A stretch of 64,000 nucleotides of DNA from NCBI GenBank assembly GCA_022826045.1, contig JAJDVQ010000001.1, forward strand, positions 1-64,000, in the 5' to 3' direction. The position numbers and the translations under genes are program-made. This stretch comes from Acidimicrobiia bacterium. GTDB lineage: Bacteria > Actinomycetota > Acidimicrobiia > Acidimicrobiales > Poriferisodalaceae. Of the stretch, positions 1 through 7,847 are shown piece after piece; position 1 is the stretch's first letter; each line of letters begins with the position of its first letter. Under the pieces are notes generated by a model. It made no database searches and was not told the DNA's origin. It saw only the letters and a list, made by a program, of their open reading frames with translations.

Positions 1-99
1 GCCCGCCGAGCCCACAAACGCCACCTCGCCAACCGCGTCATCCGACGCATGTGGCGAGACGAAAAACACCGCACGAAGACCCAAATTCAGGCCGCCTGA
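1..99 (+). pseudogene. C-terminal fragment of a possible transposase
   Basis: An open frame enters from the left edge and stops at 97-99. It encodes a very basic tail (ARRAHKRHLANRVIRRMW...) rich in Arg, His and Lys. Short basic C-termini like this occur in IS110-type transposases, and an intact IS lies about 1.1 kb away, but the fragment is too short for a firm family call. The remaining part of the gene is outside the window, so whether it is intact cannot be judged. Confidence 0.3.
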
Positions 100-166
100 C
101 GACCCCACTTGACAAGGGATCGTCGGACAGACCCCCCGTGAGAGTCCGCCTTGCTGGCGGTCCGCG

Positions 167-1159
167 TCACGACACAGCGAACTTGCCCGACGGCGCGTCC
201 GCCTGCCCGAAGAGGTTCCAGCCCCAGCAGACCGCGGTGCCGTCGGCGCGCACCCCGCACGAATGGTGGCTGCCTGCTGACACGGCGACGAACTTGCCCG
301 ACGGCGCATCCGCCTCCCCGTCGCGGTTGAAGCCCCAGCAGACCGCGGTGCCGTCGGCGCGCAGCCCGCACGAATGGAAGGTGCCTGCTGACACGTCGAC
401 GAACTTGCCCGACGGCGCGTCCGCCTGCCCAAGGTAATAGCCATGCCCGTTGTCGTTGCTGCCCCAGCAGACCGCGGTGCCGTCGGCGCGCACCCCGCAC
501 GAATGGTCGTAGCCTGCTGACACGTCGACGAACTTGCCCGACGGCGCATCCGCCTCCCCGCTGGCGTTGTCGCCCCAGCAGACCGCGGTGCTGTCGGCGC
601 GCACCCCGCACGAATAGTTCACGCCTGCTGACACGTCGACGAACTTGCCCGACGGCGCGTCCGCCCGCCCGTCGCGGTTGAAGCCCCAGCAGACCGCGGT
701 GCCGTCGGCGCGCAGCCCGCACGAATGGAAGGTGCCTGCTGACACGGCGGCTGGCGACACGGCGGCTGGCGTTGTGTCGCTGGTTGCCTCGCCGCGGTTG
801 TCGATCCAAGCGAGCACTTTGCGCGCTGTGTCGAGCCGGTCTGTTCCGGCAAGGCGCACTATCACGTTCAGACCGGCTACAGCACTCTCAGGCACCGCTT
901 TGGTGCCACCAAGAACCACGACTTGCTGGCCGTCAATGAGCGCTTTGGCTTCGTCGGGCGCTACGACGCATTTCGTGTCGAGAACCTGCCACGACGCGAT
1001 CAGTTCCGCCATAGCCACATCACCCGCAGCCGACACCACAGCGTGCGTCTCGCCGCGGCAATCGGGTTCCGGCGTGGGGTGCGCCGAAGCGCTCGAAGCC
1101 GCCAACCCGACGGCCAGCGCTGCCGCCTGCACGACAGCCAGCAGTTTTCTCATGGTCAT
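167..1159 (-). CDS. Secreted RCC1-repeat protein with cell-wall-binding-type segment
   Basis: Predicted exported protein of 330 aa. Residues 1-27 form a signal peptide (basic MTMRK, a hydrophobic core, then an Ala-rich ASA cleavage site). Residues about 48-123 resemble a putative cell-wall-binding repeat (VVLGGTKAV, RLAGTDRLDTA). From about 136 to the C-terminus there are five RCC1-type repeats of 37 aa (one of 43) with the signature VSAG-x3-SCG-x-RADGTAVCWG and two Cys per repeat, likely forming a beta-propeller or part of one. Five blades are fewer than the usual seven, so it may oligomerise or lie open. An aggaag ribosome site precedes the ATG. Ligand and role are unknown; surface attachment or adhesion is inference. 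Confidence 0.75.
   Translation of the reverse strand: MTMRKLLAVVQAAALAVGLAASSASAHPTPEPDCRGETHAVVSAAGDVAMAELIASWQVLDTKCVVAPDEAKALIDGQQVVVLGGTKAVPESAVAGLNVIVRLAGTDRLDTARKVLAWIDNRGEATSDTTPAAVSPAAVSAGTFHSCGLRADGTAVCWGFNRDGRADAPSGKFVDVSAGVNYSCGVRADSTAVCWGDNASGEADAPSGKFVDVSAGYDHSCGVRADGTAVCWGSNDNGHGYYLGQADAPSGKFVDVSAGTFHSCGLRADGTAVCWGFNRDGEADAPSGKFVAVSAGSHHSCGVRADGTAVCWGWNLFGQADAPSGKFAVS
171..745. repeat. Coding tandem repeats, 111-bp unit
   Basis: Five near-identical direct repeats within the RCC1 protein gene. The block gacac-n-tcgacgaacttgcccgacgg recurs at about 171, 279, 390, 519 and 630, giving 108-111 bp spacing and one 129-bp unit carrying an extra six codons. Units one and four of the protein are almost identical, which suggests recent duplication or gene conversion. 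Such arrays can gain or lose units by slippage. Confidence 0.8.
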
Positions 1160-1214
1160 CTTGTGCTTCCTGTTCGCTGCGTCAGCGTGCTGCTGGTGCG
1201 CGTGGGCTAGCGTA

Positions 1215-2180
1215 AGAGGATGAGCGGATAGGCGGGGTCAGTGGGGTTGCCAGCGGTCGCGGTGGTCGATGAGCTTGATGGTGATGATCAGTGCGACGGC
1301 GAGGGCGAGCTGGGCTCGGCGGTGTTGGGGGTGCCGGTCGGTGTTGCGTCGGAGCTGTCCGTAGTTGGACAGCCACGAGTTGGCGCGCTCGACGGTCCAG
1401 CGCGGCCCCAGCGGCGCCGCGGCGGGATTGGCGCCGGCGCCGGGTTTGCGTTTGGCGGGCCGGCTGATGTCGTCGATGCCCGCGTTGGCTGCGGCCTGGT
1501 CGACGCGGGCGCCCCAGTAGCCGCGGTCCAGGTGCAGCGTGTCGATGTCGTGGTGCAGGCCTTGGCGTTCTAGCTCGGCCACGGTGGGCTCGAACAGCAT
1601 GATGTCGTTGCGGTTCGCGCCGTCGGCGGCCCATGCGACCGGGATGCCCGCCCCGTCGGTCGCCAGCGACCACTTCCATCCCAGTTTGCGCCTGTCAACA
1701 GGGCTTTTGCCGGTCCCCGCTCCGCCGCATGGCGCTTTGTGGGTCGATCCGTCGATGCACACCTCGGGCAATTGCAGGCCCATGATGCGGTCCCAGGCGG
1801 CGACCGCCTCCCCGGCTATCTGGTCGAACACCCCCGCAGCGACCCACTCGTCGCGTCGGGACCGCAAAGTGGTGTCGGACACCTCATAGCCCAGCAGGAT
1901 CTCCACCGACCGCCACGAGCAGCCCAGCGCCAGCCGCCAGATCATCCCCTGCAGGCACAGCCGGTCCGATGCCCGGGGCCGATGGCAGCCCAACGGGTGC
2001 GTGTCGGGCACCCGCGGCAGCAGCGGCCCCACCGCCGCCCAGATCACATCCACCACTGCCTTGGTCAGAGCGCGCATGATGAGCAGGCACCTCCACCATG
2101 TCGTCGATTGGAACGCCAACCCGCATCACAACGGGCCCAACCCGACGACTGGTGGATGGTCGCCTATCCGCGCGGCCTCT
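1215..2180 (-). mobile_element. IS5-family insertion sequence, apparently intact
   Basis: About 966 bp bounded by imperfect terminal inverted repeats. The left end reads AGAGGATGAGCGGATAGGCG, and the right end, reverse-complemented, reads AGAGGCCGCGCGGATAGGCG, so 17 of 20 positions match. It carries one full-length transposase gene on the minus strand. The left end is shared with a truncated copy at 42408, which fixes the boundary. A target-site duplication could not be resolved from the flanks (GTA left, AAG right). Confidence 0.75.
1238..2119 (-). CDS. IS5-family DDE transposase
   Basis: Transposase of 293 aa (279 if translation starts at the internal ATG at 2077, which has a GGAGG upstream). 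The N-terminal DUF4096-like region (RASDRLCLQGMIWRLALG) recognises the ends. The catalytic DDE triad is visible as CIDGST, LDRGYWG and VERANSWLSNYGQLRRNTDR, the last being the usual Y-2-R-3-E-6-R style block of IS5-type enzymes. Length is normal and there is no frameshift, so the element may be active. The gene fills nearly the whole element. The C-terminal 155 residues are closely similar to the fragment at 42431-42890. Confidence 0.9.
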   Translation of the reverse strand: MAFQSTTWWRCLLIMRALTKAVVDVIWAAVGPLLPRVPDTHPLGCHRPRASDRLCLQGMIWRLALGCSWRSVEILLGYEVSDTTLRSRRDEWVAAGVFDQIAGEAVAAWDRIMGLQLPEVCIDGSTHKAPCGGAGTGKSPVDRRKLGWKWSLATDGAGIPVAWAADGANRNDIMLFEPTVAELERQGLHHDIDTLHLDRGYWGARVDQAAANAGIDDISRPAKRKPGAGANPAAAPLGPRWTVERANSWLSNYGQLRRNTDRHPQHRRAQLALAVALIITIKLIDHRDRWQPH

Positions 2181-2207
2181 AAGCTAACCGCGGGCGCACA
2201 ACGGCGC

Positions 2208-3119
2208 TCAGAAGCGCTCAGCGCCACGCAGAGCGCTTCGGGGGCGCAGCAGGGCGATGAGGCTGGAGGTGTCCCAGCGGCCGCCGCCGAGTTCTTGAAT
2301 TCGCTTGTAGAACTGGTCCACGAGGGAGGTGACCGGCAGGGGAGCGCCGTTGCGCTGCGCCTCTGACAGCACTATGCCGAGGTCCTTGCGCATCCAGTCC
2401 ACGGCAAAGCCGAATTCGAATTCGTCGGCGGCCATCGTTGCGCCGCGGTTGGACATCTGCCACGACCCGGCAGCACCCTGCGAGATGGTGTCGAGCACGG
2501 CGTCGAGATCGAGGCCGGCTCGGCGACCGAACTCGAGCCCCTCCGACAGTGCCTGGACAAGGCCGGCAATGCAGATCTGGTTGACCATCTTGGTGAGCTG
2601 CCCTGAGCCGGCAGGACCGATCAGCGTGACCGCCCGCGCGTAGCAGCCGATGACCGGCCGTGCCCGTTCGAAGTGCTCGGCAGCACCGCCGCACATCACG
2701 GTGAGCACGCCGTTCTGCGCGCCGGCCTCGCCGCCGGACACCGGTGCGTCCACGAAGCCGATCCCGCGCTCGGCGCAGGCAGCGGCCAGCTCACGCGCCA
2801 GGTCGGCCGAAGCGGTGGTGTGATCCACGAGGATCGAGCCCTCGTCCATCGCGGCGAGCGCCCCATCGTCGCCGTAGGCCACGGCGCGCACGTCGTCGTC
2901 GGCGCCGACGCACATGAACACGATGGCTGCGCCGCGGGCGGCATCCGCGGGCGTTGCAGCCACCCGACCCTGGTGCTCGCCCGACCAGCGCTGCGCGACG
3001 CTCGCGGTCCGATTGAAGACAGCCACGCGGTGGCCCGCTGCAGCGAGGTGGCCTGCCATGGGGAAGCCCATGACGCCGAGCCCGACGAATGCGACATCAA
3101 CCGGCACGGTGGACTCCAT
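2208..3119 (-). CDS. NAD(P)-dependent 3-hydroxyisobutyrate dehydrogenase-family oxidoreductase
   Basis: Beta-hydroxyacid dehydrogenase of 303 aa. The N-terminal Rossmann fold has GLGVMGFPMAGHL. The substrate motif is DAPVSGGEAGAQNG, and the catalytic Lys lies in GSGQLTKMVNQ. The C-terminal helical domain is complete. The family oxidises 3-hydroxyisobutyrate, tartronate semialdehyde or related hydroxyacids; the exact substrate cannot be read from sequence. The start at 3119 was chosen because it places the Rossmann motif about 10 residues in. It overlaps the end of the upstream acyl-CoA ligase gene by 23 bp, suggesting translational coupling in a NicX-like/ligase/dehydrogenase operon. Confidence 0.85.
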   Translation of the reverse strand: MESTVPVDVAFVGLGVMGFPMAGHLAAAGHRVAVFNRTASVAQRWSGEHQGRVAATPADAARGAAIVFMCVGADDDVRAVAYGDDGALAAMDEGSILVDHTTASADLARELAAACAERGIGFVDAPVSGGEAGAQNGVLTVMCGGAAEHFERARPVIGCYARAVTLIGPAGSGQLTKMVNQICIAGLVQALSEGLEFGRRAGLDLDAVLDTISQGAAGSWQMSNRGATMAADEFEFGFAVDWMRKDLGIVLSEAQRNGAPLPVTSLVDQFYKRIQELGGGRWDTSSLIALLRPRSALRGAERF

Positions 3120-4620
3120 GGTTCTCGTCGAGCATTGCCCGTACCTCGTGTTTGCGTACCTTGCCGAGTGCTGTACGGGGAAGCTGATCGGTCCAGAACA
3201 CCGCCTTGGGATGCTTGAAGCGTGCAAGCTGCCCGTCGAACAGGCGCAGGAGCTCTGCGGCCTCGGTCTCAGTCCTGGGCACTGCGACGATGGCGGGCAC
3301 CTCGCCCCATCGCTCGTCGGGCACGCCCACGACGGTTGACTCTGCGACGAGATCGCTGCGAGCGAGGATCTCCTCGAGCTCGGCGGGGTAGATGTTCTCG
3401 CCCCCAGAGATGATCATGTCCTTGCGCCGGTCGTCGATGAAGATCCAGCCTTCGTCGTCGGCGTGGCCGACATCGCCGGTGCGGAACCACCCGTCGCTGA
3501 GCGCCTCGGCAGTGGCCTCGGCGTCACGCCAGTACTCCAGCAGCACGCTCGGCCCACGCACCCACAGCTCACCGCGCTCGCCCGGCGCCGCGTCCTCGCC
3601 GCCATCGGTCACGATGCGCACTTCGCACATGGTCGAGGGCTTGCCGCACGAGCCTGGGTGGATTGCTGCTTCGTCGCAGCGCAGGTGCACCGCGATCGGG
3701 GCGGTCTCCGTGGATCCGTAGATCTGCCCGACCGGCACACCCCGGTCGAAGAAGGGTGCGGTGGCAGCCGTCGGCACGGGAGACGATCCGGTCATGATCC
3801 CGCGCAGCGATCCGAGGTCGGCGGTGGCGAAGCGCGGATGGGCGGCGACGGCGGTCAGGGCGGCAGGCACCAGCACGGTCCAGGTCGGCTGCCACTGCTC
3901 GACGTCGTCGAGGAACTGCCCGGGGTCGAAAGCCCGCTCGATGAGCGCGGCCGCCCCACCCAGCAGAGCAGGGAGGGTCTGGATGTTCAGCCCGCCGACG
4001 TGGAACAACGGGATCGTGGTGAGCACCCGGTCGCGGCTCGTGAGGTCATGAGCGTGGGTGGAGTTGACGGCGTTCGCGGCCATCGCCGCCTGGTCCAGCA
4101 CTGCGCCCTTGGGATGTCCCGTGGTGCCCGAGGTGTAAGCCAGCAGCACCGGATGGGCGGGGGTGCCCCGACGCGGCGGGGGAGCACTCGGGGTACTGGG
4201 GCACTCCGGCTCGTCAGGCAGCGCCCGGATCTCGCACCCCGCACCGATCGATGCGGCATGCCGCTCGAAGGTCGAATCGACTACCAGCAGGCTGGGCTGT
4301 GCGTGTTCGAGGATCCACCGGTGCTCGGGCGGCGCCAGGCGCGAGTTCAGCGGCAGGTAGATGGCGCCCAGCCAGGAGCATCCGAGCATGAGCCGCAGCG
4401 CCGCCGGCCGGTTCGGGCCGAGCCACGCCACACGGTCGCCCTCGCCCACGCCGGCACCGGCCAGCCAGCCGGCCGTCGCGGCGATCTGGTCTGCGAATGC
4501 GCGGTATGTGTGCTCGACGCCTTCGAACGCGACGGCGGTCGCAGACGGCTGCCGGTCGGCCCACCGCTCGACGCGCGCGGCAAGATCGGCCCCAGCGGAC
4601 AGTGGTCCGGGATCGCTCAC
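3097..4620 (-). CDS. Acyl-CoA synthetase (AMP-forming, class I)
   Basis: Adenylate-forming CoA ligase of 507 aa with a GTG start. The phosphate-binding loop is AYTSGTTGHPKG; further motifs are YGSTE, GWFRTGDVG and RKDMIISGGENIYPAELEE, with the catalytic Lys near the C-terminus in PRTALGKVRK. It activates a carboxylic acid to acyl-AMP and then acyl-CoA in the cytoplasm. The family (medium/long-chain or aryl CoA ligases) is clear, the substrate is not. It sits between a NicX-like gene (46 bp upstream) and an overlapping dehydrogenase gene, so a role in degrading a ring-cleavage or branched acid is plausible inference. Confidence 0.88.
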   Translation of the reverse strand: MSDPGPLSAGADLAARVERWADRQPSATAVAFEGVEHTYRAFADQIAATAGWLAGAGVGEGDRVAWLGPNRPAALRLMLGCSWLGAIYLPLNSRLAPPEHRWILEHAQPSLLVVDSTFERHAASIGAGCEIRALPDEPECPSTPSAPPPRRGTPAHPVLLAYTSGTTGHPKGAVLDQAAMAANAVNSTHAHDLTSRDRVLTTIPLFHVGGLNIQTLPALLGGAAALIERAFDPGQFLDDVEQWQPTWTVLVPAALTAVAAHPRFATADLGSLRGIMTGSSPVPTAATAPFFDRGVPVGQIYGSTETAPIAVHLRCDEAAIHPGSCGKPSTMCEVRIVTDGGEDAAPGERGELWVRGPSVLLEYWRDAEATAEALSDGWFRTGDVGHADDEGWIFIDDRRKDMIISGGENIYPAELEEILARSDLVAESTVVGVPDERWGEVPAIVAVPRTETEAAELLRLFDGQLARFKHPKAVFWTDQLPRTALGKVRKHEVRAMLDENHGVHRAG

Positions 4621-4665
4621 GGTGCCTGCAGGATGTCGATGGGTGCCGGTTGCGAGCAGATCGCT

Positions 4666-5712
4666 TCAGGCCAGGTCGCCCTGCAGGGCGCCGTCGATCA
4701 CCACGGCTTCGCCGTCGAGGAACACGCTGTGGTTGCGCATGGGCAGGTCGAAGTGCCCCAGCGTGTGGCGCCCGGCGTGCTCGTTGGCGCCCGTCGAGTA
4801 GAGAAAGTTGCCGGCGAACGCTCGCTGCTCGGTGCCGTTGGTCTGGCTCCGGTCGTACATCGACAGGGTGTCCCACCGCGCTCCCGGGTTCATGCCCCAA
4901 CCCACGTGGCTGGTCGCATACGCCTCGCGGTCGCCCCACGCATCGGTGTAGCTGCGGAACAGCGCCGCGTCGGTGCCGACGCCCTCCACGTCGACGACGT
5001 AGTCTTCTTGGATTCGCAGCGTGACCGGCGACTCGATGTATCGCTTGAAGGTGAGGTTCATGTCGCCGCGGTCCATCACGATGGTGCCGTTCACGGTGTC
5101 GGCTTTGGGAAACGCCAGGCAGAGCCCGCCGGGCCAGTGGCTGATCGTGCCCGGCCGAGCGGTGTAGCCCCATCCGCCGCCGCACGGCGCCCCGTCGACG
5201 TCGACGACCAGATCGGTGCCCGCTGCCGAGGTGACGTGCATCTGCGAGGCAGCGATCAGCTTCTTGATGCCGACCTTGACTTTCGGCTCGAGGTCTGGCT
5301 CTGGCGAGAGACGCTCGAGGGCTTCGGGGTGCTCATTGGACACCATCAGGATCCGGGTGCCCTCGCCGAGGATCTTCGGGAGTTCCGGAGCGTGCAGGAG
5401 CCCTTCCACCGTGCAGTCGACCACGAAATCCACCGCGCCGAGCGCAGCGAGCACTGCCGCCGAGCCGGCGATGGCGTCGGACGCGCCCGTCGACCTCACC
5501 GGCACCGGCGCCGACTGGCGAGGCGTGGGCACCACGACGTGGACCGGCGGCGTGCCGAGCCGATCCAGGGCCAACTCGGCCAGGTTCACGTTCACGGCCC
5601 TGCTTTGGCTCTCGGACAGGATCGCTGCCGTCTGGGGCGGTTCGACGCCGCACATCTCGAAGACCGACGAGAAGGCATCGATCCACTTCGCTTCGATTCG
5701 CTCGACCAGCAT
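4666..5712 (-). CDS. NicX-like / M29-fold metal-dependent hydrolase or dioxygenase
   Basis: Protein of 348 aa resembling 2,5-dihydroxypyridine 5,6-dioxygenase (NicX), a family related to M29 aminopeptidases. The C-terminal block GRHTLGHFDLPMRNHSVFLDG contains the H-x-D pair that in NicX binds Fe(II); an upstream GDMNLTFKRYIESPVTL strand also fits. GGAG lies 6 nt before the ATG. No other nicotinate-degradation genes (hydroxylases, NicD, NicF) are present nearby, so a different substrate is possible. It is first in a three-gene minus-strand operon with an acyl-CoA ligase and a hydroxyacid dehydrogenase. Confidence 0.7.
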   Translation of the reverse strand: MLVERIEAKWIDAFSSVFEMCGVEPPQTAAILSESQSRAVNVNLAELALDRLGTPPVHVVVPTPRQSAPVPVRSTGASDAIAGSAAVLAALGAVDFVVDCTVEGLLHAPELPKILGEGTRILMVSNEHPEALERLSPEPDLEPKVKVGIKKLIAASQMHVTSAAGTDLVVDVDGAPCGGGWGYTARPGTISHWPGGLCLAFPKADTVNGTIVMDRGDMNLTFKRYIESPVTLRIQEDYVVDVEGVGTDAALFRSYTDAWGDREAYATSHVGWGMNPGARWDTLSMYDRSQTNGTEQRAFAGNFLYSTGANEHAGRHTLGHFDLPMRNHSVFLDGEAVVIDGALQGDLA

Positions 5713-5789
5713 CTGGTCCTCCAGATTCCCGCAGCCTGCTGACTATGCGCCAAGTTAGAGGCTGTGCGGAGCGCCGCGGCCGCTGGGTG

Positions 5790-6470
5790 TCAGGCTGCTT
5801 CTACGGCGGCGAGGTGGGCGGCGTCGTTGAACCGTCGTACTTGCCACAGGCACCGCCCGTTGAAATCGAGCAGCTCCAGCTCGGTGATGGCGGTCACCGA
5901 GGTGACCACGCCGACGCCCCGATGACTGGGCGGGATGCCGAAGGCCATCGCCATGGCCGCAGAGGCGATGCCGCCGTGGCACCCCACAAAGATCGTCTTT
6001 CCCGCATGGGCTGCGGCGATGTCGTTGAGCGCCTGTGCAACCCGGTGGCGGAAGCCTGCGCGGCTCTCACCGCCGTCCACCACGGGCGCGTATGGCTGGT
6101 CCATCGGCTGGATGAACCCGAAGCGCTCGCGCGCCGCCTCCCAGGTCATGCCGTCGGCAGGTCCGAGCCGCATTTCTTCGAGATCGTCGTGGAGATGGAC
6201 ATCGAGATTCCCGCGCTCGGGCCCGCTGCCGAGTGCTGGCAGCACGATGTCGGTGGTCTCGCGGGCCCTGGGCAGCGGCGAGGAGCAGACGACGTGCACC
6301 TCGGGTTCGCGGCCGGCAGCGAACCGGTCGCGCAGCGCCGCCGCTTGGGCGCGGCCCCGGTCGGTGAGGCCCCGACACCCCTGGGGTCCGCCGACGATTC
6401 CTTCGGCCATGGCGACGGATTCGCCGTGCCGGACGATCAGCAGCCGCGAGAGCAGTTGCTCGTCAGCCAT
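5790..6470 (-). CDS. Histidine phosphatase family protein
   Basis: Phosphoglycerate mutase-like phosphatase of 226 aa. The phospho-accepting His is in IVRHGES, the Arg in SSPLPRARET and the second His in GCHGG, so the catalytic core is complete. It removes phosphate from a small metabolite or protein; the substrate is unknown. The start at ATG 6470 gives about 10 residues before the RHG motif; a start at 6494 is also open. The start overlaps the stop of the upstream hypothetical gene by 8 bp, indicating co-transcription. Confidence 0.85.
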   Translation of the reverse strand: MADEQLLSRLLIVRHGESVAMAEGIVGGPQGCRGLTDRGRAQAAALRDRFAAGREPEVHVVCSSPLPRARETTDIVLPALGSGPERGNLDVHLHDDLEEMRLGPADGMTWEAARERFGFIQPMDQPYAPVVDGGESRAGFRHRVAQALNDIAAAHAGKTIFVGCHGGIASAAMAMAFGIPPSHRGVGVVTSVTAITELELLDFNGRCLWQVRRFNDAAHLAAVEAA

Positions 6471-6849
6471 ATCGCCTGCTGCCGACATCCACACCGCAAG
6501 ACTCTAGGTGTGCGCAACGGCTGCCGTTCGGCGCGGCGCCAGCCGGAGAGGTTGGCTCAGCGACGGTGCAGGCCGTGGTGAGTCTCAGTGAAGCCGGGTC
6601 GAACACCGGCACGGCTCCACTCCGTGCCTCCCTGGCCACGCAGAGCCCGGGAATGCCCTCGGCCGCTGTGACGACAGCGCCCACCGCGTCGACGAGATGC
6701 TCCGACTGACGCGAGAACACAAGCGCCTGGACGCCGTGGTGGGCCGCTGCAGCCGGGCGGGAGTAGCCGGCGCCTTCCAGCTGCTCGACCGTCGAAGCAA
6801 CGGTTAGGTCGGCGCCGTCGACAAACAAACAGAACTCATGCGTGGTCAT
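6463..6849 (-). CDS. Conserved hypothetical protein
   Basis: Protein of 128 aa starting MTTHEFCLFVDGADL. The core (FVDGADLTVASTVEQLEGAGY, then an Ala-rich helix and VVTAAEGIPGLCVARE) resembles a small actinobacterial hypothetical family that I recognise by pattern but for which I know no function. It has no signal peptide or membrane segment. It appears to be the first gene of a transcription unit with the phosphatase, and a good promoter candidate lies 80 nt upstream. The last 25 residues are Gly/Ser/Arg-rich and probably disordered. Confidence 0.6.
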   Translation of the reverse strand: MTTHEFCLFVDGADLTVASTVEQLEGAGYSRPAAAAHHGVQALVFSRQSEHLVDAVGAVVTAAEGIPGLCVAREARSGAVPVFDPASLRLTTACTVAEPTSPAGAAPNGSRCAHLESCGVDVGSRRYG

Positions 6850-6929
6850 CACAGGCGCCTTACCTCTCGTTGCATCGCTTGATGCCGGAAGCCGTGGTCG
6901 CATGGCCAAGCGTCCGGCCGGTCTGCGGC

Positions 6930-6960
6930 ACTCTAGTAGCGATTGCTTATCTACTGTCAA
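6930..6960 (-). promoter_or_regulatory. Putative promoter for the 6849 gene
   Basis: On the minus strand a perfect TTGACA (6960-6955) is followed by TAGAGT (6935-6930) after 19 nt; ACTAGA gives a 17-nt spacing. It sits in a short AT-rich island (about 6935-7010) that stands out from the GC-rich surroundings and separates two divergent genes. It leaves an 80-nt leader to the ATG at 6849. Confidence 0.4.
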
Positions 6961-7124
6961 GAGCTTTAGTTTCAACTAATTTCCATATTTTCCGTGTAGT
7001 TTAGGAATCTGTCTCTGGCAATCTGTTCGGGGCGGCCGCCGGCCCGCACGCCGCAGCGGGCGTGCATTCGCCAGCGGGACAGTCCGGAGCGCCGCGCCGA
7101 CGCGACCGGAAAGTGCCTGGGCCG

Positions 7125-7130
7125 TAGCAT
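7125..7130 (+). promoter_or_regulatory. Putative -10 box, near-leaderless start
   Basis: TAGCAT lies 8 nt upstream of the ATG at 7139, with no convincing ribosome site between. This matches the TANNNT-N6-9-start pattern seen repeatedly in the window. Confidence 0.35.
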
Positions 7131-7138
7131 GCGGCCCG

Positions 7139-7780
7139 ATGACAGGTGACACGGGGATGTCCACGCCGCAGCACATCGCCTATCGAGCGATGGTGGCCTC
7201 CGACGTCGGCTCGGTTCCTGTGGGGTGCATGGGCGAACCTGACGAGCTGGCAGAGCGGATCGCCAGCCTTGGATCCGCTGCGATCCTGGCATTCGAGGGA
7301 GACCGCCACGTCGGGCAGCTGCAGTTCCGGAGGTACATCCCCGGACAGCGAAGCCCCAACAACATCTGGGATCCGGTGTACTGGATGGACTTCGACGGCC
7401 GGGCGCCGACCCTTCCCCCCCGCACGATCAGCGTCTTCTGCTATCACGTCGGCCAGCTTGACGACACCGACGACCGCGACAGCCGCTACTTCGGTCGGGG
7501 CATCGGGGCCGGACTGCTCGACCGCATGCTGGAGTGGGCGGCCGCCACCGGCGCGGCGGCCGTGGTCGCGAAGGCGTCGCCGTCGTTGAGGCCGGTGATG
7601 GGCTTCATGGGCGGTCAGCCCGTCGAGGTCTACGAGGAGCGAGGCTTCCAGACTGTCGCAAGCTGGTCCGACCCCGATCTCGCCGAGGCGGTCGTCGAGC
7701 GTGGCATCGCGACCACTGAACAGCTTCCGGCCGCGGCCACCGTCAGCTGCTGCGTCCTGAACCTTTCCGAGCGCCGCTGA
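7139..7780 (+). CDS. GNAT-family N-acetyltransferase
   Basis: Cytoplasmic protein of 213 aa. The acetyl-CoA-binding loop is YFGRGIGAGLLDRMLEWA, with the closing strand motif VYEERGF near residue 165, typical of GNAT enzymes. The N-terminal half (GSAAILAFEGDRHVGQLQF) is the usual strand pair. Substrate is unknown; small-molecule or protein N-acetylation is possible. Starts at 7139 or the in-frame ATG at 7157 are both feasible; the -10-like box 8 nt upstream favours the first. It is followed by a serine hydrolase gene with its own ribosome site. Confidence 0.75.
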   Translation: MTGDTGMSTPQHIAYRAMVASDVGSVPVGCMGEPDELAERIASLGSAAILAFEGDRHVGQLQFRRYIPGQRSPNNIWDPVYWMDFDGRAPTLPPRTISVFCYHVGQLDDTDDRDSRYFGRGIGAGLLDRMLEWAAATGAAAVVAKASPSLRPVMGFMGGQPVEVYEERGFQTVASWSDPDLAEAVVERGIATTEQLPAAATVSCCVLNLSERR

Positions 7781-7847
7781 CAGAGCCTTCGGCCGATTCC
7801 TGAGCCGTAGCCTGCAGGACGGCGAGTAGCGAACACCGGAGGTTGTG

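Noticed and set aside
171-745. CRISPR-like array
   Set aside because: The regularly spaced repeats are 111-bp in-frame coding units of an RCC1-type protein, with no spacers.
1205-2190. Target-site duplication of the intact IS
   Set aside because: The flanks GTA and AAG do not match, and TA/TTA alignments are off by one base, so no duplication can be claimed.
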